Source: Pseudomonadota bacterium (GTDB lineage: Bacteria > Pseudomonadota > Gammaproteobacteria > Competibacterales > Competibacteraceae). Taken from it: a stretch of 12,666 bases of DNA. The stretch covers positions 1 through 12,666 of the forward strand of contig JAGTSD010000013.1 in assembly GCA_018262135.1 (NCBI GenBank). The letters run 5' to 3'. Shown here in pieces: positions 1-7,256 of this stretch (positions are counted from its first letter, which is position 1; every line of letters begins with the position of its first letter). Under the pieces are notes generated by a model. That model was not told the origin of the DNA. It did no database searches and saw only the letters and a list, made by a program, of their open reading frames with translations. The position numbers and the translations under genes were made by a program.

Positions 1-15
1 GTTCCATCACGCCAA

Positions 16-38
16 AACCCCCGGCAGGACCGGGGGTT
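16..38 (-). terminator. Rho-independent terminator of the SLC13 permease gene
   Basis: A perfect 9-bp stem (16-24 pairing with 30-38) encloses a 5-base loop. Read on the minus strand, the second arm runs into four T residues (17 down to 14). It lies 27 bases past the stop codon of the leftward permease gene, so it fits an intrinsic terminator for that transcript. The T tract is short, but the stem is very GC-rich. Confidence 0.7.
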
Positions 39-65
39 CGGGAAATACGACACTCAAGACGGCTG

Positions 66-1556
66 CTATGGCGCTACGGTCAACTCCAGCCCCAGCGCCG
101 GCCAGATCAGCCAGGAGAACAGCAGCAGCAACAGCCAGTGCAGGGGCAACAGCACGCCGCTCAATCGCAACAGGTCGGCGGGACCGTAGGTCGCAGTCGG
201 CAACTGCGCGAACATCGCCATCGGCTTGGCGCTGACGGTGAAGGTCAGGCAATACCCGCTGGCGATGGCGGCGCTGAAAGCCAGCGCGGTGGGGTTGTAG
301 CCGAGCGACAGCGCGAACAGGATCACGGCGGGAATCAGGATGGCGGCGCGGGCGCTGCGCGAGGTGATGACCAGGTGCGACAGCAGGCCGATAGCCGCCA
401 CCCCGCCGGCCAGTAACGCAGCGTTACCCGACAGCGCGGACAAGCCGGCGAACAGATGCCCCACCAGCCACTCGGCCGCGCCGGTCCGCACCAGACTCTC
501 GCCCAGTTCCAGGGCGGCGGCCAAAAACAGCAGCAGGCCCCACTCGACGGCTTTGAGCCCCTTTTTCAGGGAAATTGACCCCAGACCGGGCCACGTCACG
601 GCCAGCGCGCCCAACACCGCCACCAGACTGTTGTCCAGACCGTGCAGGCCGGTGCTCGCCCACAGCCCGATCAGGGTCACAATCACCCCGAGCACGTAAT
701 ACTGCTTCGACTTGGAAGCCTCGGGTGCGGCGGTTTCATGGTCGTTCGCCCAGCCGGATTCCAGCGTCAAGGCTTGCCGCCGTTCCGGTTCAGTCAGGAA
801 CAGATGCAGGATCACCCAGGTCGAGCCGAAGCTGCTCACCAGCGCGAAGGGCAGGCCCAGCGTCAACCAGCGCAGGAAATCCAGCCGTTCGCCGCCCAGT
901 TGCGCGACCAGATCGGCGGTCAGCAGATGCGCGCCGGCCCCGGTCAGCGAAGCGGCCGCAGACAGCAGAATCGCGGTGGGAAATACCAGCGCCAGGACTT
1001 TGCCGATGCGCGGCTGGTTAAAGTGCTGATTCAGGGCCAGGAATACCGGCGCCATCAGCGCCGCCCGCGCCGAGGTGGCGGGAATAAACAGCGCCGTGAC
1101 CAGATTGGCGGCGGTTAGCCAATAGCAGAGCTGCGCGACCGACCTGGCGCGCCGCGCGACTGTCATCGCCAGCCATTGGCTCAGGCCGGTAGCGCTGGCG
1201 GCGGCGGCGATGATGAACGAGGCCAGCATCAAACCGATCAAACTGTGGCCCAGCGAATCGAACATCGCCGTCGGCTCGATGACGCCGGTCAACCCCAGCG
1301 CCAGCAGCGCCGCCACCGCCACAAAGGTTTCTTCAAGCCGGGTCAAGACCCACGCGCCCAGCGTGATGCCGAAAATGATCAGGGCGCAGCGCGCTGCCGG
1401 ATCCAGTTGAGGGATGCCGTACCAGACGCCGGCTGCGAACAACACCGCCGCCACGACACCCGTCGCGCGGTTCCAGAATACGGTTGACAACCTCCGTCCG
1501 TCCCCGGCGAGGCTGGGAGATGCCTGGGCGGGAATCGTCGTTTCGATGGTTTGCAT
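66..1556 (-). CDS. SLC13/DASS-type permease (putative anion or dicarboxylate transporter)
   Basis: The 496-residue product is strongly hydrophobic, with about ten or more membrane segments separated by short loops, as in the SLC13/DASS anion transporters of the inner membrane. The two halves each carry a matching Ser-Ala-Arg motif (about residues 162-164 and 401-403), each followed by an Ala-rich helix start. These sit where this fold normally has its paired SNT-like substrate and sodium sites. The start at 1556 is preferred because a GAGG lies 9 bases upstream. An in-frame ATG at 1571 would add five residues but has no ribosome site. The gene stands alone and ends at a clear hairpin terminator. 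The fold assignment is fairly safe. The substrate and the coupling ion cannot be read from the sequence, and the Arg in both motifs makes classical sodium-dicarboxylate transport uncertain. Confidence 0.8.
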   Translation of the reverse strand: MQTIETTIPAQASPSLAGDGRRLSTVFWNRATGVVAAVLFAAGVWYGIPQLDPAARCALIIFGITLGAWVLTRLEETFVAVAALLALGLTGVIEPTAMFDSLGHSLIGLMLASFIIAAAASATGLSQWLAMTVARRARSVAQLCYWLTAANLVTALFIPATSARAALMAPVFLALNQHFNQPRIGKVLALVFPTAILLSAAASLTGAGAHLLTADLVAQLGGERLDFLRWLTLGLPFALVSSFGSTWVILHLFLTEPERRQALTLESGWANDHETAAPEASKSKQYYVLGVIVTLIGLWASTGLHGLDNSLVAVLGALAVTWPGLGSISLKKGLKAVEWGLLLFLAAALELGESLVRTGAAEWLVGHLFAGLSALSGNAALLAGGVAAIGLLSHLVITSRSARAAILIPAVILFALSLGYNPTALAFSAAIASGYCLTFTVSAKPMAMFAQLPTATYGPADLLRLSGVLLPLHWLLLLLFSWLIWPALGLELTVAP

Positions 1557-1699
1557 GTCAGCGATCCTCATGTCCGTTCGTTCGATCCGGCGACGTTGCG
1601 GCGACGCCGACCCTGACGATCAAACGAGCGGCCCACGATTTTTATTCCAGCGGCCATCCGCCCCCGCCCGCCGAAAAATTCATGATGGGACGGGAATAA

Positions 1700-2136
1700 C
1701 AATCGGCGGTCGCATGCGTTCTGAACGGGACCCGGGTCAAAGGCAACGTGCTGGTCCAATCCAACGGAGCGTTGACCGTGCGCAACAAAGCCCGGATCGA
1801 GGGCAACATCCAGGCCGACGGCGGCCTGTACGTGCGCGTCCTCGAAAGCGCGAGGGTAGGCGGCGACATCCAACTCAAGGGGCTGTCAGGACAGGGCAGC
1901 TACGTCAAAAACAGTACCGTCGGCGGCAACCTGCAAATGGAGAACAACCGCATCCCTTGCAGGCGGAGCACAACTTTATTGATGGCGACTTGCAGGCATT
2001 CAGCAACACCGGGGGCGTGACCATCCGCTTAAACACTATCGATGGCAACTTGCAGTGCAAGAGCAACCAGCCGGCGCCGACCGGCGGTCACAACCGGGTA
2101 GCAGGCAACAAGGAAGATCAGTGCGCCAGGCTGTGA
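1700..2136 (+). pseudogene. Remnant of a repeat protein with 20-residue Gly-Asn/Asp-hydrophobic-Gln repeats
   Basis: Reading from 1700 in one frame and then, after about 1956, in another gives a protein of regular repeats. Each repeat centres on Gly-Asn/Asp-hydrophobic followed by Gln or Val, with starts at 1742, 1802, 1862, 1925, 1984 and 2044. The spacing is 60, 60, 63, 59 and 60 bases. The 59-base step pinpoints one missing base near 1952-1957, where the frame changes. The reading frame opens after a TAA at 1697 with no ATG, signal peptide or ribosome site, so the 5' end is also lost. The C-terminus, ending in Asp-Gln-Cys-Ala-Arg-Leu, looks intact. From memory, similar secreted proteins of unknown function occur in many proteobacteria, and the regular period suggests a beta-helix or stacked-strand fold. 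A GTG at 1748 could start a short truncated product, but there is no reason to think it is made. Confidence 0.65.
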
Positions 2137-2165
2137 CTTTCAGCCTGTAGGTTTGTTGGCTTCAC

Positions 2166-2197
2166 GCCCGCGTCGAGCCGAAATGCCCGGCGCGGGC
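2166..2197 (+). terminator. Weak hairpin between convergent genes
   Basis: A 7-bp GC stem (2166-2172 with 2191-2197) encloses an 18-base loop and is followed by TGTTTCGT. It lies 30 bases past the stop of the repeat-protein remnant and before the end of the leftward tonB gene. It could be the old terminator of the remnant. The long loop and broken T tract make this weak. Confidence 0.3.
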
Positions 2198-2239
2198 TGT
2201 TTCGTATCTGGCCCAGCGTATTGAATTCAGCCGTCAGGC

Positions 2240-3349
2240 TCAGCGCAGCCGCACCCGTCCCCCGGGATCGAAGCGCCACGGTGCCTCGATGCGCAGCAAC
2301 TCAACCTGTTGGCGCAGTTCGGGTGAAAAAGGCGGGTAGGGCGCGGCCAGTTCGACGATCCGCCGCGCCGCGCTATCCAGTTCGGCATTGCCGGACGAGC
2401 GGAGAACGCGCACGCTCCGCAGGCTGCCGTCGGCGCGGATCGCAATCTCCAGCAGGGGGCCGGTGCTCAAATTCAGCCGCCGGGCCGCGTCGGGAAAGTT
2501 CGTCTCGCCGACCCGCGTGACCTTGCGCGCCCAGTCGGCAGCGTAAAACCCGGCCAGCGAGCGGCTGTCGGCGAGGCTGACCCGTTGTTCGCGGGCAGCG
2601 CGACTCGCCCGTTGCTGGGTTTCCGCGTCCAGGCTGGCGATCTGGCCCAACAGGGCAGCGCTGTCCAGCCGGCCGCTGCGCCCACCTGCCCCCCTAACTC
2701 CCCCGCGTCCGGAACGCTCCATCTGTTGGGCAGCCGGTTTTTTGACAGGCACGCGCGGAGTTTCCGCTGGCGTGAATGGTGGCGCTGGCGACGGATTGAC
2801 CCCGGGGGGCTTGACGTCCGGTTCTGCTGCTGCCTTGTGCCGGGAGGAAACAACCGGTTTAGCCGGCGTCGCCGCTGGCTTGTCCGCTTTCGGCGGTGCA
2901 ACCGGTTTCACCGGCTTTACCGCGACGGGCGGCGCAGGCGTGATTTTAGCCACCGGTGACGGCTTGATCGGCCTGGCCGCCGGCGCGACCGGTTTTGAGG
3001 CTGGCCGGACGGCGGCCGCAGGTTTGGGTGGTGGGACTGTTGCCGGTGGTGGGGGTACCGGAACGGGAGCGGACGGCGCGACCGGTGCGGGTTCCGCCGG
3101 TGGGGGTGCCGGTTCTGGAACGACGACGGCCGGGGATTCCGTCGGCCCCGGGGCGGTGATGGGCGGGGGAAGGTTCGGTTGCGCTATCGGCGGCAGGAGT
3201 GCTACCTCGAACCGCACAGTTTGGGGATGACGGAGCGACCAGCCCTCGGCTGGGGTGCCCAGCAGCAGTGCGGCGTGCAGGCCAAGTGCCAGCAGCAGCG
3301 CCAGCGCCAGCCGCTGGGCTTGTTCCATAGCGCGGGCAGTGCCGTTCAT
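2240..3349 (-). CDS. tonB: TonB-like energy transducer, proline-rich
   Basis: The 369-residue product has the three-part TonB layout. A short N-terminal cytoplasmic stretch is followed by one membrane helix (about 12-31). A long periplasmic spacer follows, rich in Pro, Ala and Lys with Lys-Pro and Pro-Ala pairs (about 53-208), and then a folded C-terminal TonB domain (about 272-365). The C-terminal domain carries FPDAARRL where many TonB proteins have a Tyr-Pro. TonB proteins carry energy from ExbB-ExbD in the inner membrane to outer-membrane receptors; no exbB or exbD is present here. The gene follows gshB with 16 bases between them and is probably co-transcribed. In Pseudomonas aeruginosa the tonB3 gene sits beside gshB and the pilus chemosensory genes and is needed for normal twitching, so a pilus-related role is plausible. 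The start is not fixed: an ATG at 3328 (residue 8) also lacks a clear ribosome site. Confidence 0.85.
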   Translation of the reverse strand: MNGTARAMEQAQRLALALLLALGLHAALLLGTPAEGWSLRHPQTVRFEVALLPPIAQPNLPPPITAPGPTESPAVVVPEPAPPPAEPAPVAPSAPVPVPPPPATVPPPKPAAAVRPASKPVAPAARPIKPSPVAKITPAPPVAVKPVKPVAPPKADKPAATPAKPVVSSRHKAAAEPDVKPPGVNPSPAPPFTPAETPRVPVKKPAAQQMERSGRGGVRGAGGRSGRLDSAALLGQIASLDAETQQRASRAAREQRVSLADSRSLAGFYAADWARKVTRVGETNFPDAARRLNLSTGPLLEIAIRADGSLRSVRVLRSSGNAELDSAARRIVELAAPYPPFSPELRQQVELLRIEAPWRFDPGGRVRLR

Positions 3350-3365
3350 CCAGCGCCAGCGCTCG

Positions 3366-4316
3366 TCACCATCGCACGTGCCGTTCGATGGCGGCCATCA
3401 GTTCGCCGCCGATATCCAGCCCGAACTGGGCGTCCAGTTCCCGCGCGCAGGTGGGGCTGGTGACGTTGATTTCCGTCAGATAATCGCCGATCACGTCCAG
3501 ACCGACGAACAACAGACCCATCTCTCGCAGCGTTGGAGCGACCTGCGTGCAGATCCAGCGGTCGCGTTCGTTGAGCGGAACGCCTTCGCCGCGACCGCCC
3601 GCTGCCAGGTTGGCCCGGGTCTCGCCAGCCTGCGGAATCCGTGCCAGGGCGTAGGGAACCGGCTCGCCATCTATGAGCAAAATGCGCTTGTCGCCGGCCG
3701 TCACTTCCGGGATGTAGCGCTGCGCCATGGTCAGGCGCCGGCCATGGGCGGTCAACGTCTCCAGAATGACATTGAGGTTGGGATCGTCCTGCCGCAACCG
3801 GAACACCGACGCGCCGCCCATGCCGTCCAGCGGTTTGACCACCATGTCGGCGTGTTCGTCCAGAAAGGCTTTGAGTCGCGCCGGCTCCCGGCTGACCAGG
3901 GTCGGCGGACAGCAATGCGGGAAATTCAGGGCGAAGAATTTTTCGTTAGCGTCGCGCAGGCTGCGTGGCTGGTTGACCACCAGCGTCCCGGCCTTTTCGG
4001 CCAGTTCCAGCAGGTAGGTGGTGTAGATGTACTCCATGTCGAAAGGCGGGTCCTTGCGCATCAGGATCACATCCAGTTCCGCCAGCGGCAGTTCCCCCTC
4101 GCCGTGGAAGGCGAACCAGCCGTGTTTGTCGTCCTTGACGCTTAGCAGCCGACTCCAGCCCAATGCCTCGTTGCCCCGGGCATACAGATCGGCCTGCTCG
4201 AAGTAGTGCAACTCCCAGCCGCGGGTCTGGGCGGCCAGCAGCATGGCGAAAGTGGTGTCTTTTTTGATCGTGATGGTGGCGATGGGATCCATCACCACGC
4301 CAAGCTTGAGGGTCAT
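3366..4316 (-). CDS. gshB: Glutathione synthetase (ATP-grasp)
   Basis: The 316-residue product joins gamma-glutamylcysteine and glycine, using ATP, to make glutathione in the cytoplasm. The length equals that of the E. coli enzyme as I recall it. Family motifs are plain: MDPIATITIKKDTTFAML near the N-terminus, MRKDPPFDMEY (about 86-96), the ATP-grasp segment VVKPLDGMGG (about 159-168) with its nucleotide-binding Lys, the glycine-rich GETRANLAAGGRGE (about 231-244), and the metal-binding EINVTSPTC (about 282-290). No expected motif is missing. It is the first gene of a leftward pair with tonB and diverges from pilI across a 210-base gap. Its ribosome site is weak. The position next to the pilus chemosensory genes matches the Pseudomonas neighbourhood. 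No gshA is in the window. Confidence 0.96.
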   Translation of the reverse strand: MTLKLGVVMDPIATITIKKDTTFAMLLAAQTRGWELHYFEQADLYARGNEALGWSRLLSVKDDKHGWFAFHGEGELPLAELDVILMRKDPPFDMEYIYTTYLLELAEKAGTLVVNQPRSLRDANEKFFALNFPHCCPPTLVSREPARLKAFLDEHADMVVKPLDGMGGASVFRLRQDDPNLNVILETLTAHGRRLTMAQRYIPEVTAGDKRILLIDGEPVPYALARIPQAGETRANLAAGGRGEGVPLNERDRWICTQVAPTLREMGLLFVGLDVIGDYLTEINVTSPTCARELDAQFGLDIGGELMAAIERHVRW

Positions 4317-4403
4317 GGTCGGCCGGTCCGTGAGGTTGGCAACCCCGCTTCAAGCCGTCAGCGGGCGGAGCGGAGGGCGGTTACAGGGAACTAAATGGAG
4401 AAG

Positions 4404-4419
4404 ATGCTGTTTCCAGCAT
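4404..4419. promoter_or_regulatory. Small perfect inverted repeat in the gshB-pilI divergent region
   Basis: ATGCTG (4404-4409) and CAGCAT (4414-4419) form a perfect 6-bp inverted repeat around TTTC. It lies between two divergent genes and just upstream of the only AT-rich patch in the gap (about 4434-4466). It could be a regulator-binding site or a small hairpin. A 6-bp palindrome can also arise by chance. Confidence 0.3.
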
Positions 4420-4434
4420 GGCATCCTCGCCGCT
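4419..4434 (+). promoter_or_regulatory. Possible sigma-54-type promoter for the pilI operon
   Basis: The stretch has GG at 4420-4421 and GC at 4432-4433, exactly ten bases apart, as a -24/-12 promoter needs. The -24 part reads TGGCAT, close to TGGCAC. The -12 part reads CCGCT rather than TTGCT, which weakens it. It would leave roughly 80-90 bases of leader before the GTG of pilI. No sigma-70 promoter of good quality was found on either strand; the nearest is an AT-rich stretch from 4434 containing TATGCT. The gap 4317-4526 must hold promoters for both gshB and pilI, but which sequence serves which gene is not decided by inspection. Confidence 0.2.
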
Positions 4435-4526
4435 AGTATGCTAAAAATTACACCAAAAACACTAATGCGCTGTTTTGACCCCGCGCAGCGGCCATTCGCT
4501 CCAAATCCCGTTCAGAGGACAGTTCT

Positions 4527-5096
4527 GTGGCAGATGCGGCAACTTCTACTTCCGCGGCGCCTCTTCCGCTGCATCCCTTTGATATTCTGCTGCAACTGGA
4601 CCAGCGCGTTCGCGAACGGATACCGGTTGCGGCGGTCAGCGCCCGGTTGTCGGAAATTCGTGGGCGGCTGGCGTTGCGGCTTGGTTCCTGGAATCTACTG
4701 TTTTCCATGGACGATGTGGCCGAGATTGTCCCACTGCTGCGCATCACCCAGGTGCCAGGCGTCAAGCGCTGGTTGCTGGGTATCGCCAACCTGCGCGGCA
4801 AGGTGATCTCGGTCTCCGATTTGCGGGATTTTCTAACCGGCCGGCCCACGCCGCAACTGCCGAGCAGCCAAGTGGTCGTGGTCCGTGCGGGCGGGTGGGA
4901 TTATGGCCTGCTGGTGGACGAAGTGATTGGGATGCGGCATTTCGGACCGCAGCATCGGCTGGCCGCGATGGATAGCGTGGAGGAGGGTCTGCGCCCCTAC
5001 GTCGCCGAGGCATTTTTGAACGATGGTCAGTACTGGTTGGCCTTCAACGCCGGCAAATTGCTGGCGGATCCTGGATTTCTGCAAGGGTCCCAGTAA
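4527..5096 (+). CDS. pilI: PilI-type CheW-like adaptor of the pilus chemosensory system
   Basis: The 189-residue product is a single CheW-like domain (about 45-182) behind a variable N-terminal arm. It carries IANLRGKVISVSDL (about 86-99), the signature of CheW adaptors that bridge receptor and kinase, and a second-half segment YGLLVDEVIGM typical of the fold. The order before pilJ and chpA identifies it as PilI, which links the PilJ transducer to the ChpA kinase in the cytoplasm. The start is a GTG at 4527, supported by AGAGGA at 4514-4519, seven bases upstream. It is the first gene of the rightward operon. In Pseudomonas the regulators pilG and pilH come just before it; here the space holds only a 210-base intergenic region. 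Confidence 0.92.
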   Translation: MADAATSTSAAPLPLHPFDILLQLDQRVRERIPVAAVSARLSEIRGRLALRLGSWNLLFSMDDVAEIVPLLRITQVPGVKRWLLGIANLRGKVISVSDLRDFLTGRPTPQLPSSQVVVVRAGGWDYGLLVDEVIGMRHFGPQHRLAAMDSVEEGLRPYVAEAFLNDGQYWLAFNAGKLLADPGFLQGSQ

Positions 5097-5109
5097 ATTT
5101 CGAGTGTTC

Positions 5110-5132
5110 CCCCGTCGGGTCCACCGACGGGG
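5110..5132 (+). terminator. Strong hairpin between pilI and pilJ without a T tract
   Basis: A perfect 9-bp GC-rich stem (5110-5118 with 5124-5132) encloses a 5-base loop, in a 70-base gap between two genes of one operon. The bases after it (CCAACCAGG) contain no T run on the plus strand, and the minus-strand side has none either, so it is not a classical intrinsic terminator. It may slow or partly stop transcription, or protect the upstream mRNA end and so set pilI and pilJ levels apart. Confidence 0.5.
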
Positions 5133-5166
5133 CCAACCAGGATATTCAGCCCAATGAGAAATAGAA

Positions 5167-7227
5167 ATGCGTCAATCGCGAGATGATTCGGGTTTGAAAG
5201 GTTACTCCGCCACCTATCTGGCGGTGCTGGGCGCGTTGGTGCTATTCATCGTGCTGATGGGCATCATCCTGGTAACCCTGGGACGGCAGAACGCGCAGAA
5301 CGAGATCTACTTCAAGCTTGCCGGCGAGCAGCGCCTGCTGTCCCGCGCGATCGTGACCGAGGCGCTGGAGGCTGCGCGTGGCAAGGAAACAGCGTTCGCC
5401 AGGCTCGAGGACAGCCGCAACCGTTTCGAGCAAGCGCTGAACGATCAGAAAAACGGCAGCGCCGCGCTGGGATTGGCGCCCGCGCCGCCTGCGACGCGGG
5501 CCGCTCTGGACGAACTGGAAAACCGCTGGAAGCCAGTCAGGGCCGAGGCCGATACCATCCTGGCCGGACGTGAGCCGGTGATCTCGGTTGGCAATTTCGT
5601 ACCCTTGCTGGAAAGTTCTCTGACCCAGATGAACACCCTGTCCGACGAAATCGCCAAGAGCCTGGCCAACAACCGGGTTGACACCCGGCAAGTCTACCAG
5701 GCCACCCGGCAGTTGCAGTTGGGCGAACAGATCATGGGCGATCTCAAGCGGATGTTGAGCGAGGGTGGGTTGGGCGCCGCCAACGCCGCCGACCGCTTCG
5801 GCCGCAACGTCAACCTGTTCGGTCAGGTGCTCAGGGGCATGCGCGACGGCGGGGCGGGTATCGAGCGCGTCAATATTCCCGACAGTGCCAGAAAGCTGAC
5901 CGAACTGACCGAGCTGTTCAAGTCGCTTGAGACCGAAACCGCGCGCATCGTCGAGAAGTCGCCGGAACTGGTCAAGGTCCAGAACGCCGCCCAGGGCATC
6001 GCCAACAAAGGTGACGCCCTGCTCGAGGCGACCAGCCGCCTGCTCGACCAGCATGTCGAGAGCGGCCGCCAATTCCGTGTGCTCGGCATTCCCCTGACCT
6101 ATCAGGTCGCCTATGGGCTGGGCATGCTCGCCCTGATCCTGCTGGTCGTATTGTTTTACGTGCAAAATCGCGAAAGCCGGCAGCGGCTGCTGGATGCCGA
6201 ACAGCGCAAGCAGGAAACCGAAGAGCAGAACCGCCGCAACCAGGATGCCATCCTGCAACTGCTCGACGAACTGGGCAATCTGGCCGAGGGCGATCTGACC
6301 GTGCAGGCCAGCGTGACCGAAGACATCACCGGCGCGATTGCCGACTCAGTCAATTATGCCATCGAAGCGCTGCGCGACCTGGTGTCCACCATCAATAATA
6401 CCTCGGGGCTGGTCGCCGCCGCCGTGCAGGAAACCAGCGCCATCGCCGACGGTCTGGCCAAGTCCAGCGAAATTCAGGCGCGGCAAATCGAAAACGCCAG
6501 CTCCACCGTGACGCAGATGGCCCAGTCCATGGACGAGGTCTCGGCCAAGACGGCCTCCTCCGCCGATGTCGCCGAGAAATCGGTGGGCATCGCCCACGAG
6601 GGTGGCGACCGGGTGCGGCGCACCATCCACGGCATGAACACCATCCGCGAGCATATTCAGGATACCTCCAAGCGCATCAAGCGACTGGGCGAATCCTCGC
6701 AGGAAATCGGCGACATTGTGGCGCTGATCAACGACATCGCCGACCAGACCAACATTCTGGCGCTGAATGCCGCGATCCAGGCTTCGGCGGCAGGTGACGC
6801 CGGCCGTGGCTTCGCGGTGGTCGCCGACGAGGTACAACGACTGGCCGAGCGGTCCAGTAACGCCACCAAGCGCATTGAGACCCTGGTCAAGACGATTCAG
6901 GCTGATACCAACGAAGCGGTCATCTCGATGGAAAAAAGCACCGCCGAAGTGGTCGGCGGTGCGGGGCTGGCCGAGAAGGCGGGCGAGGCGCTGGAAGAGA
7001 TCGAAAAGGTGTCCGCCCGGCTGGCCGAACTGATCGACGAGATTTCCAAGTCGGCCGGCCAGGTGTCGGAAATGGCCTCGCGAGTTTCGACTGCCATGAT
7101 TTCCATCAACGAAATTACCGGCCAGACCGCCGAAAGCAGCGTGACGACCGCTTCCGCCATCGGCAAATTGCAGCGGCTGGCGCAGGAATTGCGCCAATCG
7201 GTGGCCGGTTTCCGTCTGCCCGAATGA
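5167..7227 (+). CDS. pilJ: PilJ methyl-accepting transducer
   Basis: The 686-residue membrane receptor matches the length of Pseudomonas PilJ (about 680). The first membrane helix spans about residues 18-39. The periplasmic PilJ-type sensor region follows (about 40-310), rich in long helices, with the second membrane helix at about 311-335. A HAMP-like segment (about 336-400) contains [11 protein letters not shown], and the signalling coiled coil runs to the end. The conserved hairpin tip [16 protein letters not shown] lies at about 523-538, followed by [18 protein letters not shown]. The C-terminus ends GFRLPE and has no CheR-binding pentapeptide. In characterised systems PilJ senses pilus-related signals, interacts with PilA and controls the ChpA kinase. 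The ribosome site is weak (GAGA upstream). The gene sits between pilI (70-base gap) and chpA (29 bases). No PilK methyltransferase or ChpB methylesterase gene accompanies it. Confidence 0.95.
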   Translation: MRQSRDDSGLKGYSATYLAVLGALVLFIVLMGIILVTLGRQNAQNEIYFKLAGEQRLLSRAIVTEALEAARGKETAFARLEDSRNRFEQALNDQKNGSAALGLAPAPPATRAALDELENRWKPVRAEADTILAGREPVISVGNFVPLLESSLTQMNTLSDEIAKSLANNRVDTRQVYQATRQLQLGEQIMGDLKRMLSEGGLGAANAADRFGRNVNLFGQVLRGMRDGGAGIERVNIPDSARKLTELTELFKSLETETARIVEKSPELVKVQNAAQGIANKGDALLEATSRLLDQHVESGRQFRVLGIPLTYQVAYGLGMLALILLVVLFYVQNRESRQRLLDAEQRKQETEEQNRRNQDAILQLLDELGNLAEGDLTVQASVTEDITGAIADSVNYAIEALRDLVSTINNTSGLVAAAVQETSAIADGLAKSSEIQARQIENASSTVTQMAQSMDEVSAKTASSADVAEKSVGIAHEGGDRVRRTIHGMNTIREHIQDTSKRIKRLGESSQEIGDIVALINDIADQTNILALNAAIQASAAGDAGRGFAVVADEVQRLAERSSNATKRIETLVKTIQADTNEAVISMEKSTAEVVGGAGLAEKAGEALEEIEKVSARLAELIDEISKSAGQVSEMASRVSTAMISINEITGQTAESSVTTASAIGKLQRLAQELRQSVAGFRLPE

Positions 7228-7256
7228 ATGCGCGACAGACCCGATGAGGTAGCGTG

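Noticed and set aside
2742..3230. Plus-strand Gly-rich open frame opposite tonB
   Set aside because: The Gly-Thr-Ala repeats are the antisense reading of the Pro-Ala-Lys spacer of TonB.
3255..4145. Plus-strand open frame of 296 codons opposite gshB
   Set aside because: gshB shows every family motif on the other strand; this frame shows none.
4475..4506. TTGACC at 4475-4480 as a -35 box for pilI
   Set aside because: No acceptable -10 box follows at 16-18 bases; the nearest AT-rich hexamer is 20 bases away and poor.
5154..5186. Ten-codon open frame starting at an ATG just before pilJ and overlapping its start
   Set aside because: It has no ribosome site of its own and is too short to support; a leader-peptide role would be speculation.
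5242..6258. Minus-strand open frame of 338 codons opposite pilJ
   Set aside because: Its Gln/Gly/Leu-rich translation is the reverse shadow of pilJ, with no motif or ribosome site.
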